A DNA stretch of 57,156 bases from NCBI RefSeq assembly GCF_002001105.1, contig NZ_MUNP01000068.1, positions 1 to 57,156 of the forward strand. The letters run 5' to 3'. The notes below the pieces were generated by a model. The model had not been told where the DNA came from and made no database searches. It saw nothing but the letters and a program-made list of their open reading frames with translations. Source of the stretch: Rhodanobacter sp. C06 (GTDB lineage Bacteria; Pseudomonadota; Gammaproteobacteria; Xanthomonadales; Rhodanobacteraceae). Positions 16,636-26,408 of the stretch are shown piece after piece. How positions within the stretch are numbered: the first letter of the stretch is position 1; every line of letters starts with the position of its first letter. A program made the translations under genes and the position numbers.

Positions 16636-17568
16636 ATGACCAAACCGCAACTGCTGATCGACACCGACCCTGGCGTGGACGACGCGCTGGCCATCATGAT
16701 GGCGCACGCGCATGCCGATATCGCGGCCTTGAGCGTGGCCGCTGGCAACGTGGGCCTGGGCCATACCGTGCGCAACGCGCGCACCTTGCGCGACCTGCTG
16801 GGCGCGACGTTCCCGGTGTTCGCCGGCTGTGCCACGCCGTTGGTGCGCGCGCAGGACGAGGATGCCGCCTTCGTGCACGGCATGGACGGTCTTGGTGATG
16901 TGGGCTTTCCCGAGCCGAAGGCTGCGGCAGAGGACGAGGCGGCCGCGCTGGCGCTGCTCAGGCTCACGCGCGAACGTCCCGGCGAGCTGACCCTGGTGGC
17001 GCTGGCGCCGCTGACCAATCTCGCGCTGGCGTTGCGGCTCGATCCGACCTTGCCGCAGCGGGTCAAACGGCTGGTGGTGATGGGCGGCGCGGTGACCGGC
17101 CACGGCAACACCGGCAGGATTCCCGCGGAGTTCAACATCGGCTTCGACCCCGAGGCCGCGCACGTGGTGTTCGAGGCGTTTCCCCGGTTCGACCTGGTCG
17201 ACTGGGAAGCCACCCTGCGCCACGGTTTCGACGATGCCGAATTCGATGCTTGGCTGGCGGCGGGAGACCAGCGCGCGGCGTTTTTCGGCAAGGTGTTCCG
17301 CACCGCGCGCGACTACAACGCCAAGCACGACCGCAGCGGCGTGGTCGCCGCCGATGCACTGGCGATGGCGGTCGCGATCGATCCCTCCATCGTCACGCGC
17401 AGCGAGACCCGGGCGGTGGCGGTGGAGCTGGACGGCCGGCTCACCCGTGGCGCTACCGTGGTGGACTGGGCGAGCCGGCTGGGTCGGCCCGCGCAGGCGC
17501 GCATCGTGCTGGAGGTGGACCAGGCCCGGTTCGCGGCGATGGTGCGCAAGGCGCTGGGGGCGGCGTGA
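16636..17568 (+). CDS. Inosine-uridine-preferring nucleoside hydrolase family protein
   Basis: A 310-residue IunH-type N-ribosidase that splits nucleosides into ribose and base. The Ca-binding cluster DTDPGVDDALAIM is near residue 10. LVALAPLTNLALAL and LVVMGGAVTGHGNTG follow, then PAEFNIGFDPEAAHVVFEA, and the late HDRSGVVAADALAM places a conserved Asp near the C-terminus. These match the family. The substrate cannot be deduced (pyrimidine, purine or other). I chose ATG 16636 since everything upstream is repeat sequence. Confidence 0.88.
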   Translation: MTKPQLLIDTDPGVDDALAIMMAHAHADIAALSVAAGNVGLGHTVRNARTLRDLLGATFPVFAGCATPLVRAQDEDAAFVHGMDGLGDVGFPEPKAAAEDEAAALALLRLTRERPGELTLVALAPLTNLALALRLDPTLPQRVKRLVVMGGAVTGHGNTGRIPAEFNIGFDPEAAHVVFEAFPRFDLVDWEATLRHGFDDAEFDAWLAAGDQRAAFFGKVFRTARDYNAKHDRSGVVAADALAMAVAIDPSIVTRSETRAVAVELDGRLTRGATVVDWASRLGRPAQARIVLEVDQARFAAMVRKALGAA

Positions 17569-17580
17569 TGGCCGCGGCGG

Positions 17581-17610
17581 TTGACGCAGCGCCGCATGGC
17601 TGGGTAAACT
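17581..17610 (+). promoter_or_regulatory. Predicted sigma-70 promoter of rpmE2
   Basis: TTGACG (17581-17586), an 18-bp spacer and TAAACT (17605-17610) lie 31 bp before the L31 start. This is the best consensus match among the intergenic regions I read. No inverted repeat that I would call a Zur box overlaps it. Confidence 0.55.
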
Positions 17611-17641
17611 TGTCCTCTTTTCACGTTGCATTGAGCCCGTC

Positions 17642-17887
17642 ATGAAGCCCGATATCCATCCGAATTACCGTCAGGTGGTGTTCCAGGATCTGTCGTCCGA
17701 CTTCGCGTTCCTGACGCGTTCGACGATCAGCGCCAAGGACACCGTCAAGTGGGAGGACGGCAACGAGTACCCGCTGATCAAGGTGGATATCTCCAGCCAT
17801 TCGCACCCGTTCTACACCGGCAAGCAGAAGACGCTGGATGTCGGCGGCCGCGTGGACAAGTTCCGCAAGCGTTACGCGCAGAAGTAA
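17642..17887 (+). CDS. rpmE2: 50S ribosomal protein L31, type B (zinc-independent)
   Basis: An 81-residue L31 that starts [19 protein letters not shown]. The ending has [28 protein letters not shown] and a basic tail. It lacks the CxxC cysteines of zinc-binding type A L31, making it the zinc-free class. The gene is monocistronic, with its own promoter and a strong terminator. It is long for L31 (type A about 70) but normal for type B (about 80-87). Confidence 0.95.
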   Translation: MKPDIHPNYRQVVFQDLSSDFAFLTRSTISAKDTVKWEDGNEYPLIKVDISSHSHPFYTGKQKTLDVGGRVDKFRKRYAQK

Positions 17888-17926
17888 GCGCGCGCCGCCG
17901 CATCGCGGCGACCGCTGATGCATCCG

Positions 17927-17963
17927 CGCACGGGGCAGGCCTTGGCCTGCCCCGTGCGTTTTT
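17927..17963 (+). terminator. Rho-independent terminator of rpmE2
   Basis: A 15-bp perfect stem CGCACGGGGCAGGCC with its complement and a TT loop, followed by TTTTT. It lies 39 bp after the L31 stop. Confidence 0.9.
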
Positions 17964-17967
17964 GCGC

Positions 17968-18042
17968 CCGCCATCCCTGGCAGGCGCCCTTCGGGCCATC
18001 GCTGCGCGATGTCAAAAATCGCTCCAGGCGATTTTTTGCGTC
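17968..18042 (+). repeat. Partial copy of the family 2 repeat
   Basis: The 75 nt match the distal half of the elements at 16481 and 19564. Shared blocks are CGCCCTTCGGGCCATCGCT, GCGATGTCAAAAATCGC and the stem AAAAATCGC-TCCAG-GCGATTTTT. The half with the GCGGCCATGGATGGCCGC hairpin is missing; the copy abuts the rpmE2 terminator. Confidence 0.8.
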
Positions 18043-18084
18043 CCGCGTACGACCATCCGCGAACGCATGTGCGACCGGTCGATG

Positions 18085-18093
18085 TGCGATAAT
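18085..18093 (+). promoter_or_regulatory. Possible extended -10 promoter of gltA
   Basis: TGCGATAAT at 18085-18093 fits an extended -10 element (TGn followed by GATAAT). No good -35 match is seen 17 bp upstream. The leader to the gltA GTG would be about 100 nt. Confidence 0.33.
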
Positions 18094-18198
18094 GTCCGGA
18101 TTGCATCGACGCTTTCCCCGGCACGATGCCCGTTCCCCTCGCCGGTTGGTGCTGCCCCGTGGCTCCGGTCGACGACGACCCATGCTAAGGAGGTTCCC

Positions 18199-19494
<1,296 letters not shown>

Positions 19495-19513
19495 TCCGCA
19501 GCCTGCCAGTCCG

Positions 19514-19543
19514 AAAAACGCCCGGCATGCCGGGCGTTTTTTT
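19514..19543 (+). terminator. Rho-independent terminator of gltA
   Basis: AAAAACGCCCGGCATGCCGG and its continuation form a GC-rich stem (ACGCCCGGC/GCCGGGCGT) with a T7 tail, 20 bp after the stop. Confidence 0.9.
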
Positions 19544-19563
19544 GCGCGGGTGATCGCGGTTTT

Positions 19564-19699
19564 TTGAAAAGTGCGGCCATGGATGGTCGCCCGTTTGATT
19601 CTGCGACCACCATCCTTGGCGGTCGCCCCTCGGGCCATCGCTGGCGCGATGTCAAAAATCGCTCCGGGCGATTTTTCGCGATCAGGGACGATCGCAAAG
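19564..19699 (+). repeat. Structured dispersed repeat, family 2, full copy supplying a stop codon
   Basis: About 136 nt with the same hairpin series as the copy at 16481. The stems are GCGGCCA/TGGTCGC, CATCGC/GCGATG and AAAAATCGC-TCCGG-GCGATTTTT (19654-19676). It ends in GCGATC/GATCGC (19678-19695). The last stretch read on the minus strand, TGCGATCGTCCCTGA, encodes the final CDRP-stop of the hypothetical protein at 19682-20368. Against 16481 the long stem shows a C:G to T:A compensatory change. Confidence 0.87.
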
Positions 19700-20368
19700 C
19701 CGGGCCCGCGCCAGCATGCGCTCCAGCTCATCCGCGTCGCCGTCCTCGGCCAGCAGGGCCTCCACCGCGGCCAGCCCGGCGCGATGCATCGGCTTCTCGT
19801 CGACGCGGTCCAGCGGCGCCTGGCGCAACGCGTCGCGCGGCAGCACGGTGAGATCGAACGGCAGCGCGTCGGCGGCGAACAGCAGCACCGGGAACTCGGC
19901 CTGTTCGTCGCGGCTGACGCGCAGGCGGCGCGTCTGCGTTTCGTAGGGCACGCCGTGCTCGTGCAAGTAGCGGTGCACCGCATCGGGATCGTCGCTGAAC
20001 ACGTGCAGGCAGACCGCCGAATGCGCGTCGGCAGTGCCGTCCAGCACGGCGCCGACCAGGCGCGGTTCGAAGCGGGCCAGGAAGCGCATTGCCTCCAGCG
20101 CCGCCTCGCGGCGCGCGCGCAGCAGCTGGGGCTGGCTGTCGGCGAGGAACAGGCGCTGGTGCTCGCGCAATGCCTGCTCGATCTCCTGGTTGCGCGGCAG
20201 CGCCTGGGTGTCGAGGATGCCCAGCCGTTCGGCGGCCTTGAGCTTGGCGCGGTGGAAGTCGCGGATGCCGTGCTCGCTCATCAGGCGGGCCGCTTCCTGG
20301 GCCACGCGCCGCCGGTTGCGCTGCTGGCGGTCGCTTGCATGGATGCGGTGATGTTCGCCTCGGGCCAT
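19682..20368 (-). CDS. Conserved hypothetical protein, possible nucleotidyltransferase-like fold
   Basis: A 228-residue soluble protein that I do not recognise by gene name. It has an Arg-rich N-terminus (RQQRNRRRVAQEAARLM), a helical segment (DFHRAKLKAAERLGI, LPRNQEIEQALREHQRLF) and a core FEPRLVGAVLDGTADAHSA followed by VCLHVFSDDPDAVHRYL. This pattern recurs in proteobacterial conserved hypotheticals. The GTADAHS loop followed by an acidic strand is reminiscent of nucleotidyltransferase folds, but that is a guess. ATG 20368 is well placed behind GGAGGA. The last residues CDRP and the stop are encoded by a repeat element. Confidence 0.8.
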   Translation of the reverse strand: MARGEHHRIHASDRQQRNRRRVAQEAARLMSEHGIRDFHRAKLKAAERLGILDTQALPRNQEIEQALREHQRLFLADSQPQLLRARREAALEAMRFLARFEPRLVGAVLDGTADAHSAVCLHVFSDDPDAVHRYLHEHGVPYETQTRRLRVSRDEQAEFPVLLFAADALPFDLTVLPRDALRQAPLDRVDEKPMHRAGLAAVEALLAEDGDADELERMLARARLCDRP

Positions 20369-20446
20369 GTCGGTTCCTCCGCCGCGTGCGCATCCAGACT
20401 AGCGCAAGCGGCGGAACGCGGGAACCGCCAAACCCCCGCGTGCCCT

Positions 20447-20568
20447 GCGGTACAGGGATATACCGCACGCGATCAAGCACGTAGGTGCATGGTCGGCGGA
20501 AGCGAGTCCGGACATGTGCCGGGCTCGCTGACTCGAACAATCGTCGGGACGACGGTTGTTCGAGATTC
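20447..20568 (+). repeat. Structured four-hairpin dispersed repeat, family 1 copy B
   Basis: This 122-nt element between mrcA and the hypothetical gene aligns end to end with 8141-8262. The first hairpin is 20447-20466 (GCGGTA/TACCGC). The last is 20532-20564, with arms CTCGAACAATCGTC and GACGGTTGTTCGAG around GGGAC. Several stem positions that differ from copy A differ on both arms, so pairing is kept. Both copies continue with ATTCC. Confidence 0.85.
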
Positions 20569-20577
20569 CTGTACGGC

Positions 20578-23106
20578 TCAGAAGATGTTGTAGGGGTTCT
20601 GCTGTTCCTGCTGCTGCTGGGTGGCCTGGCTGCGCAGGCGGTCCACGTCTTCGACCTTGAAGAACTCGTTCATGCTGTCCGGGTCGTCCGGCGTGGTCGG
20701 CAGGCCGCTGGCGCGGTCGATCAGCACGGTGGCGATGCCTGGCGGCATCGGCAGCGAGTTCTCCGGCACGTCCTTGAGTGCCGCACCCATGTAGTCCATC
20801 CAGATCGGCAGCGCGGCCTTGGCGCCGAATTCGCCGTGACCCAGCGAGCCGTAGTTGTCGAAGCCCACCCACACCGAAGTGGAGATGTTGCCGTCGAAGC
20901 CCACGAACCAGGCGTCGCGGTGATCGTTGGTGGAGCCGGTCTTGCCGGCGAGGTCGGGGCGATCCAGCGCCTTGGCGGCCGCACCGGTGCCTCGCAGGAT
21001 CACGTCCTTCATCAGCGAGGTGATCAGGAAGTCGGTGCGCGGGCCGAGCACGTGCGGCGCCAGCACCGGCGGATGCGCGCCCGAACCGTGGGCGTCGGCC
21101 GGCAGGGTCTCCACGCCGGAGTCGTCGACGCTGGCAGCGCGGGCCGGCGCCGCGGCGCTGGAAGTCTCCGCGAGGCTGTTCGCCGGGCGCTTGCCCATGT
21201 CCGCCGGCGGCGGTCCTGGCGGGGTGTTCTCCAGCAGGCGTTCCTGGCATTCGCGGCAGGCGCGCGCGGGGTTGGCGAGGTAGACGGGCTTGCCGTTGCG
21301 GTCGTCGATCTCGCTGATGAAGTATGGAGTCACCAGATAGCCGCCGTTGGCGAACACCGCGTAGCCGCGCGCCATGTTCATCGGCGACACCGAGGCGGTG
21401 CCCAGCGCCATCGACAGATTCGCCGGCAACGCGTCGAGCGGGAAGCCGAAGCGGGTGATGAACTCGCGCGCGTAGCGCACGCCGATCGCGTCGAGCAGGC
21501 GGATCGAAACCAGGTTCTTCGACTGTACCAGCGCCTCGCGCAGGCGCATCGGGCCGGCGAACTTGTCGTCGTCGTTGTTCGGCGTCCACAGGCCACCGGG
21601 GCGCGAAGGGTCGGGCAGCGCGATCGGCGCGTCATTGATGATCGACGCGGGCGTGAAGCCGTGGTCGAACGCCGCCGAGTACAGGTAGGGCTTGAAGCTG
21701 GAACCGGGCTGGCGCGCCGCCATCACCGCGCGGTTGAACTTGCTGCGGGTGAAGCTGAAGCCGCCCACCAGCGCCTCGACCGCGCCGTCCTCCGGCCGGA
21801 TCGAGGCCAGCGCCCCCTGCACGGCGGGAATCTGCGCCAGCTGCCAGGCGCCCTTGGCGTCCTGCGCCACGCGCACGATGTCGCCGCGCTTGAGCACTGC
21901 GTCCACCCGCGTCGGCGCGGGGCCGGTGCGACTGTCGTTGACGTACGGCCGCGCCCACGCCAGCGTGGCGAGATCGAGCCGGGTGTTCTGCCCCGAGGGC
22001 AAAAACAGCGTGGCCGCGTCGGCGGAGCTGGCGACGACCAGCGCCGGATCGAGTCCGGAGATGTCGGTGTAGCCGGCGAGCGCACGCACGTAATCCTGCG
22101 GGCCGGCGTCCGCGGCCAGGTCCTGGTGCGCCTCCGGACCCCGCCAGCCGTGGCGCTGGTCGTAGTCGATCAGGCCCTTGCGCACCGCCTCCACCGCGGC
22201 CTGCTGGCGCGCACTCTGGATCGTGGTCTTCACCACGTAGCCCTCGGTGAGAGCGTCGTTGCCGAGACGGTCCAGCACCTGCCGGCGCACCATCTCGGCG
22301 AGGTAGGGCGCATCCACCTGGATCGGCGCCTCGTGCGGCACCGCGTCGTTCGGTTCGGCGATCGCGGCCTGGTACTGCGCCTCGGTGATGTAGCGGTGCT
22401 TGAGCATCTCGCCCAGCACCCAGTTGCGCCGCGCCAGCAGGCGCGGCGGGCTGTTCAGCGGATTCACCACCGAGGGCAGCTGGAAGGTGGAGGCGATCGC
22501 CGCGCACTGCGCGATCGTGAGCTGGTCCAGCGTCTTGCCGTAGTAGTACGAGGCCGCCGCGGCCACGCCGTAGGAGCGGTGGCCGAGGAACATCTTGTTG
22601 AGGTAGAGCTCGAGGATCTGGTCCTTCGAGAGCTCATGCTCGATGCGCAACGCGATGAAGATTTCGGTGAGCTTGCGCGAGTACAGCTTCTCCGGGCTGA
22701 GGAAGAAGTTGCGCGCGACCTGCTGGGTGATGGTGGAGCCGCCGGGGCCCTTGTCGCCGCCGGTGATGAGCACATGCCAGCCTGCGCGCGCGATGCCGCG
22801 CCAGTCGACGCCGGGATGGTGGTAGAAATCGGCATCTTCGGCCGACAGCACCGCGTGCTTGAGGTTGGGGGGCACCTGGTCGATCGCCACCGGGATGCGC
22901 CGGGTTTCGCCGAAGCTGGCGATCAGCTTGCCGTCGGCACTTTCGACGCGCAGCGGCACCTGCATGTGGTAATCCTTCAGCACCGCCACCGAGGGCAGCC
23001 GCGGCGCCACCAGCCAGTACGCCACCCCGACCGCGAGAACTGCCAGCAGAAAACCCGAGAACGCCAGGATCAGAGCCCAGCGCAGCAGACGCTTGAGAAT
23101 ACGCAT
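20578..23106 (-). CDS. mrcA: Penicillin-binding protein 1A (bifunctional glycosyltransferase/transpeptidase)
   Basis: An 842-residue class A PBP that polymerises and crosslinks peptidoglycan. A short cytoplasmic tail and one membrane helix (about 7-33) come first. The GT51 domain has EDADFYHHPGVDWRGIARA (catalytic Glu near 92) and GGSTITQQVARNFFL. The transpeptidase domain has SSFK (about 467), SKN (QSKNLVS) and KTG (AGKTGSTNDHRDAWF, about 722). An insertion before KTG carries a CxxC (ARACRECQERLL) and a Pro/Ala-rich stretch. The start ATG 23106 is chosen over 23160 because the membrane anchor begins there. It is divergent from pilMNOPQ, a conserved neighbourhood. The C-terminus is Gln-rich. 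Confidence 0.95.
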   Translation of the reverse strand: MRILKRLLRWALILAFSGFLLAVLAVGVAYWLVAPRLPSVAVLKDYHMQVPLRVESADGKLIASFGETRRIPVAIDQVPPNLKHAVLSAEDADFYHHPGVDWRGIARAGWHVLITGGDKGPGGSTITQQVARNFFLSPEKLYSRKLTEIFIALRIEHELSKDQILELYLNKMFLGHRSYGVAAAASYYYGKTLDQLTIAQCAAIASTFQLPSVVNPLNSPPRLLARRNWVLGEMLKHRYITEAQYQAAIAEPNDAVPHEAPIQVDAPYLAEMVRRQVLDRLGNDALTEGYVVKTTIQSARQQAAVEAVRKGLIDYDQRHGWRGPEAHQDLAADAGPQDYVRALAGYTDISGLDPALVVASSADAATLFLPSGQNTRLDLATLAWARPYVNDSRTGPAPTRVDAVLKRGDIVRVAQDAKGAWQLAQIPAVQGALASIRPEDGAVEALVGGFSFTRSKFNRAVMAARQPGSSFKPYLYSAAFDHGFTPASIINDAPIALPDPSRPGGLWTPNNDDDKFAGPMRLREALVQSKNLVSIRLLDAIGVRYAREFITRFGFPLDALPANLSMALGTASVSPMNMARGYAVFANGGYLVTPYFISEIDDRNGKPVYLANPARACRECQERLLENTPPGPPPADMGKRPANSLAETSSAAAPARAASVDDSGVETLPADAHGSGAHPPVLAPHVLGPRTDFLITSLMKDVILRGTGAAAKALDRPDLAGKTGSTNDHRDAWFVGFDGNISTSVWVGFDNYGSLGHGEFGAKAALPIWMDYMGAALKDVPENSLPMPPGIATVLIDRASGLPTTPDDPDSMNEFFKVEDVDRLRSQATQQQQEQQNPYNIF

Positions 23107-23315
23107 GTGTGGGGAATGGCCCGTGTCGAAACCCGACAGAGTATAGGGGTTGTGCCGCAAACCACTTTGGAGGGGTATATCTTCGGTAGCAGGCTCGCCT
23201 TGGCCGCAAAATCGTGCGTCGGGGCCGAAACGAGGCCTCCGTCACGCTGCGCGAAGGCGGTAGCCCAAATGTGGGGGCCATCACGGGAAACACTTGAGAA
23301 AACTGCGGCAGGCCA

Positions 23316-24461
<1,146 letters not shown>

Positions 24462-24462
<1 letters not shown>

Positions 24463-25193
24463 TGGCCCACGTCAACCTCCTTCCCTGGCGCGCGGAGCGG
24501 CGCAAGCTGCGCGAACGCGAGTTCTACGGCCAGCTCGGCGGCGCCTTCGTGGCTGGTCTGGGCTTCGTGCTGCTGTGGGCGATCTGGATGAGCGCGCGCA
24601 TCGACAACCAGAACGACCGCAACGCGATCCTGCAGGGCGAGATCAAGCAGCTCGACGTCAAGATCGACAAGATCAAGGATCTGGAGAAGGTGCGCGAGCA
24701 CCTGCTGGCGCGCAAGCAAATCATCGAGCAGCTGCAGTCCGACCGCTCGAAGATGGTGCACCTGTTCGACGAGCTGGTGAAGACGATTCCCTCCAGTGTG
24801 CGCCTCACCTCACTCAAGCAGGCCGGCGACACCATGTCGCTGGACGGCGTGGCGCAATCCAACGCCAGCGTGGCCGAATACATGCGCAACATCGAGGTGT
24901 CGCCGTGGATGGGTCACGTCGACCTGCGCAGCACGATCAACAACCACGACGCCACACGCATGCCCTACGGCTTCGGCGTGAGCGTGAAGCTGAGCAAGCC
25001 CAAGCCGGACGATGCCGGTACCGTTGGTGCACCGGCCGAGGCGGGTTCGGCGGCGGCACCGGCGCATGCCGCCAGCGTCCCCGGCTCCCTGCCGCCCGCG
25101 CATGCCGTCGCGCCTGCCGTCAAGCCGGCGGCAGCTCCGGCGCCTGAAAGCAAACCGGCCGCCGCAGCCGTCAAGGGAGGAGCCAAGGCATGA
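24462..25193 (+). CDS. pilN: Type IV pilus assembly protein PilN
   Basis: A 243-residue bitopic protein. The conserved N-terminal INLLPWR motif appears as HVNLLPWRAERRKLREREF and docks into PilM. A membrane helix (about 24-45) and a coiled-coil region (KQLDVKIDKIKDLEKVREHL) follow, then a small periplasmic domain. The C-terminal 50 residues are Ala/Pro-rich low complexity, longer than in many PilN. It overlaps pilO by 4 bp. Confidence 0.95.
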
Positions 25194-25852
25194 AACTCCT
25201 CGACGATCTGCGTGGTCTCGACCGCAACAACATCGGTGGCTGGCCGCAGTCGGTCAAGATCTTCTTCACCGTGCTGCTGTTCGGACTGGTGGTGCTGCTC
25301 GGCTGGTACTTCTACGTCAGCAGCCAGCAGGATGAGCTGGCCTCGCAGGTGGGCAAAGAGACCCAGCTCAGGCAGGAGTTCACCACCAAGCAGGCCAAGG
25401 CGGTGAACCTCGACGCGCTGCAGCAGCAGCTCGACGAGATGAAGGACATGCTGCGCCAGCTGCTGCGCCAGCTGCCCAGCAAGACAGAGATGCCGGAGCT
25501 GCTGATCGACATTTCGCAGACCGCGCTGTCGGCCGGCCTGCAGGTCGATTCCTTCGTGCCGCAGCCCGAGGTGCCGAAGGACTTCTACGCCGAGAAGCCA
25601 ATCCAGCTGAAGATGGTCGGCACCTACCACCAGTTCGGCACCTTCATCAGCGGAGTCGCCTCGCTGCCGCGTGTGGTGATCCTGACCATGCACGACGTGT
25701 CGCTGACGCCCGAGCACGCAAGCAAGGACGGCACCTCCACCGATGGCCAACTGGTGCTGCAGGGCACGGTGAAGACCTACCGCTATCTGGATGAGGACGA
25801 GGCCGCCGCCGAGGCGAAGAAGAATCCGGCCAAGGCAGGGGGGCGCAAGTGA
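25190..25852 (+). CDS. pilO: Type IV pilus assembly protein PilO
   Basis: A 220-residue inner-membrane partner of PilN. One membrane helix (about 22-42, KIFFTVLLFGLVVLLGWYFY) is followed by a coiled coil and the PilO core domain. The core includes LLRQLPSKTEMPELLIDISQ, AEKPIQLKMVGTYHQ and FGTFISGVASLPRVVIL. ATGA overlaps connect it with pilN, and the stop touches pilP. The tail is charged. Confidence 0.95.
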   Translation: MKLLDDLRGLDRNNIGGWPQSVKIFFTVLLFGLVVLLGWYFYVSSQQDELASQVGKETQLRQEFTTKQAKAVNLDALQQQLDEMKDMLRQLLRQLPSKTEMPELLIDISQTALSAGLQVDSFVPQPEVPKDFYAEKPIQLKMVGTYHQFGTFISGVASLPRVVILTMHDVSLTPEHASKDGTSTDGQLVLQGTVKTYRYLDEDEAAAEAKKNPAKAGGRK

Positions 25853-26388
25853 TGAAGCTGTCCACTGCCATGAAGCCGTCGACGCTGTCGCGCCTCGCCC
25901 TGCTGCTGCTTGCCGTGCTGCTGCTGGGGGGCTGCACGCGCGGCACCTCGGACCTGCGCGAATGGATCGCCCAGCAGAAGGCGAAGAAGGGTGCGCCGAT
26001 CCCGCCGCTGCCGGTGATCAAGACCTTCGAGACCTTCACCTACGCGGACCAGGATCTGCGCGATCCGTTCGGTCCCAGCGCCGCGGAACAGTCGGTCGCC
26101 ACCAGCGGGCCGCGACCGGACCAGAACCGGCCCAAGCAGCCGCTGGAGATGTTCGCGCTGGACAGCCTGAAGATGGTCGGCACGATCGGGGCCGGTGCCG
26201 GCATCGAGGCGCTGGTCAAGGATCCTGGTGGCGTGATCCATCCGGTGCATCGTGGCGAATACATGGGCCAGAACTACGGCCGCATCACCGCCATCAGCGA
26301 CGACCACATCGATCTGACTGAACTGGTATCCAACGGCAATGGTGGCTGGATGGAACGTCCGGCCAGTATCGCGCTCGGCGATAAATAG
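25852..26388 (+). CDS. pilP: Type IV pilus lipoprotein PilP
   Basis: A 178-residue lipoprotein with lipobox LLGGC (Cys28). It links the PilNO complex to the PilQ secretin. The disordered N-terminal linker with FETFTYADQDLRDPF is the conserved PilP motif. The beta-domain includes LKMVGTIGAGAGIEALVKDP and HRGEYMGQNYGRITAI. ATG 25852 shares its A with the pilO stop; a GTG one codon upstream is an alternative start. Confidence 0.95.
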   Translation: MKLSTAMKPSTLSRLALLLLAVLLLGGCTRGTSDLREWIAQQKAKKGAPIPPLPVIKTFETFTYADQDLRDPFGPSAAEQSVATSGPRPDQNRPKQPLEMFALDSLKMVGTIGAGAGIEALVKDPGGVIHPVHRGEYMGQNYGRITAISDDHIDLTELVSNGNGGWMERPASIALGDK

Positions 26389-26408
26389 GGGACACAGGGG
26401 CTGATGCA

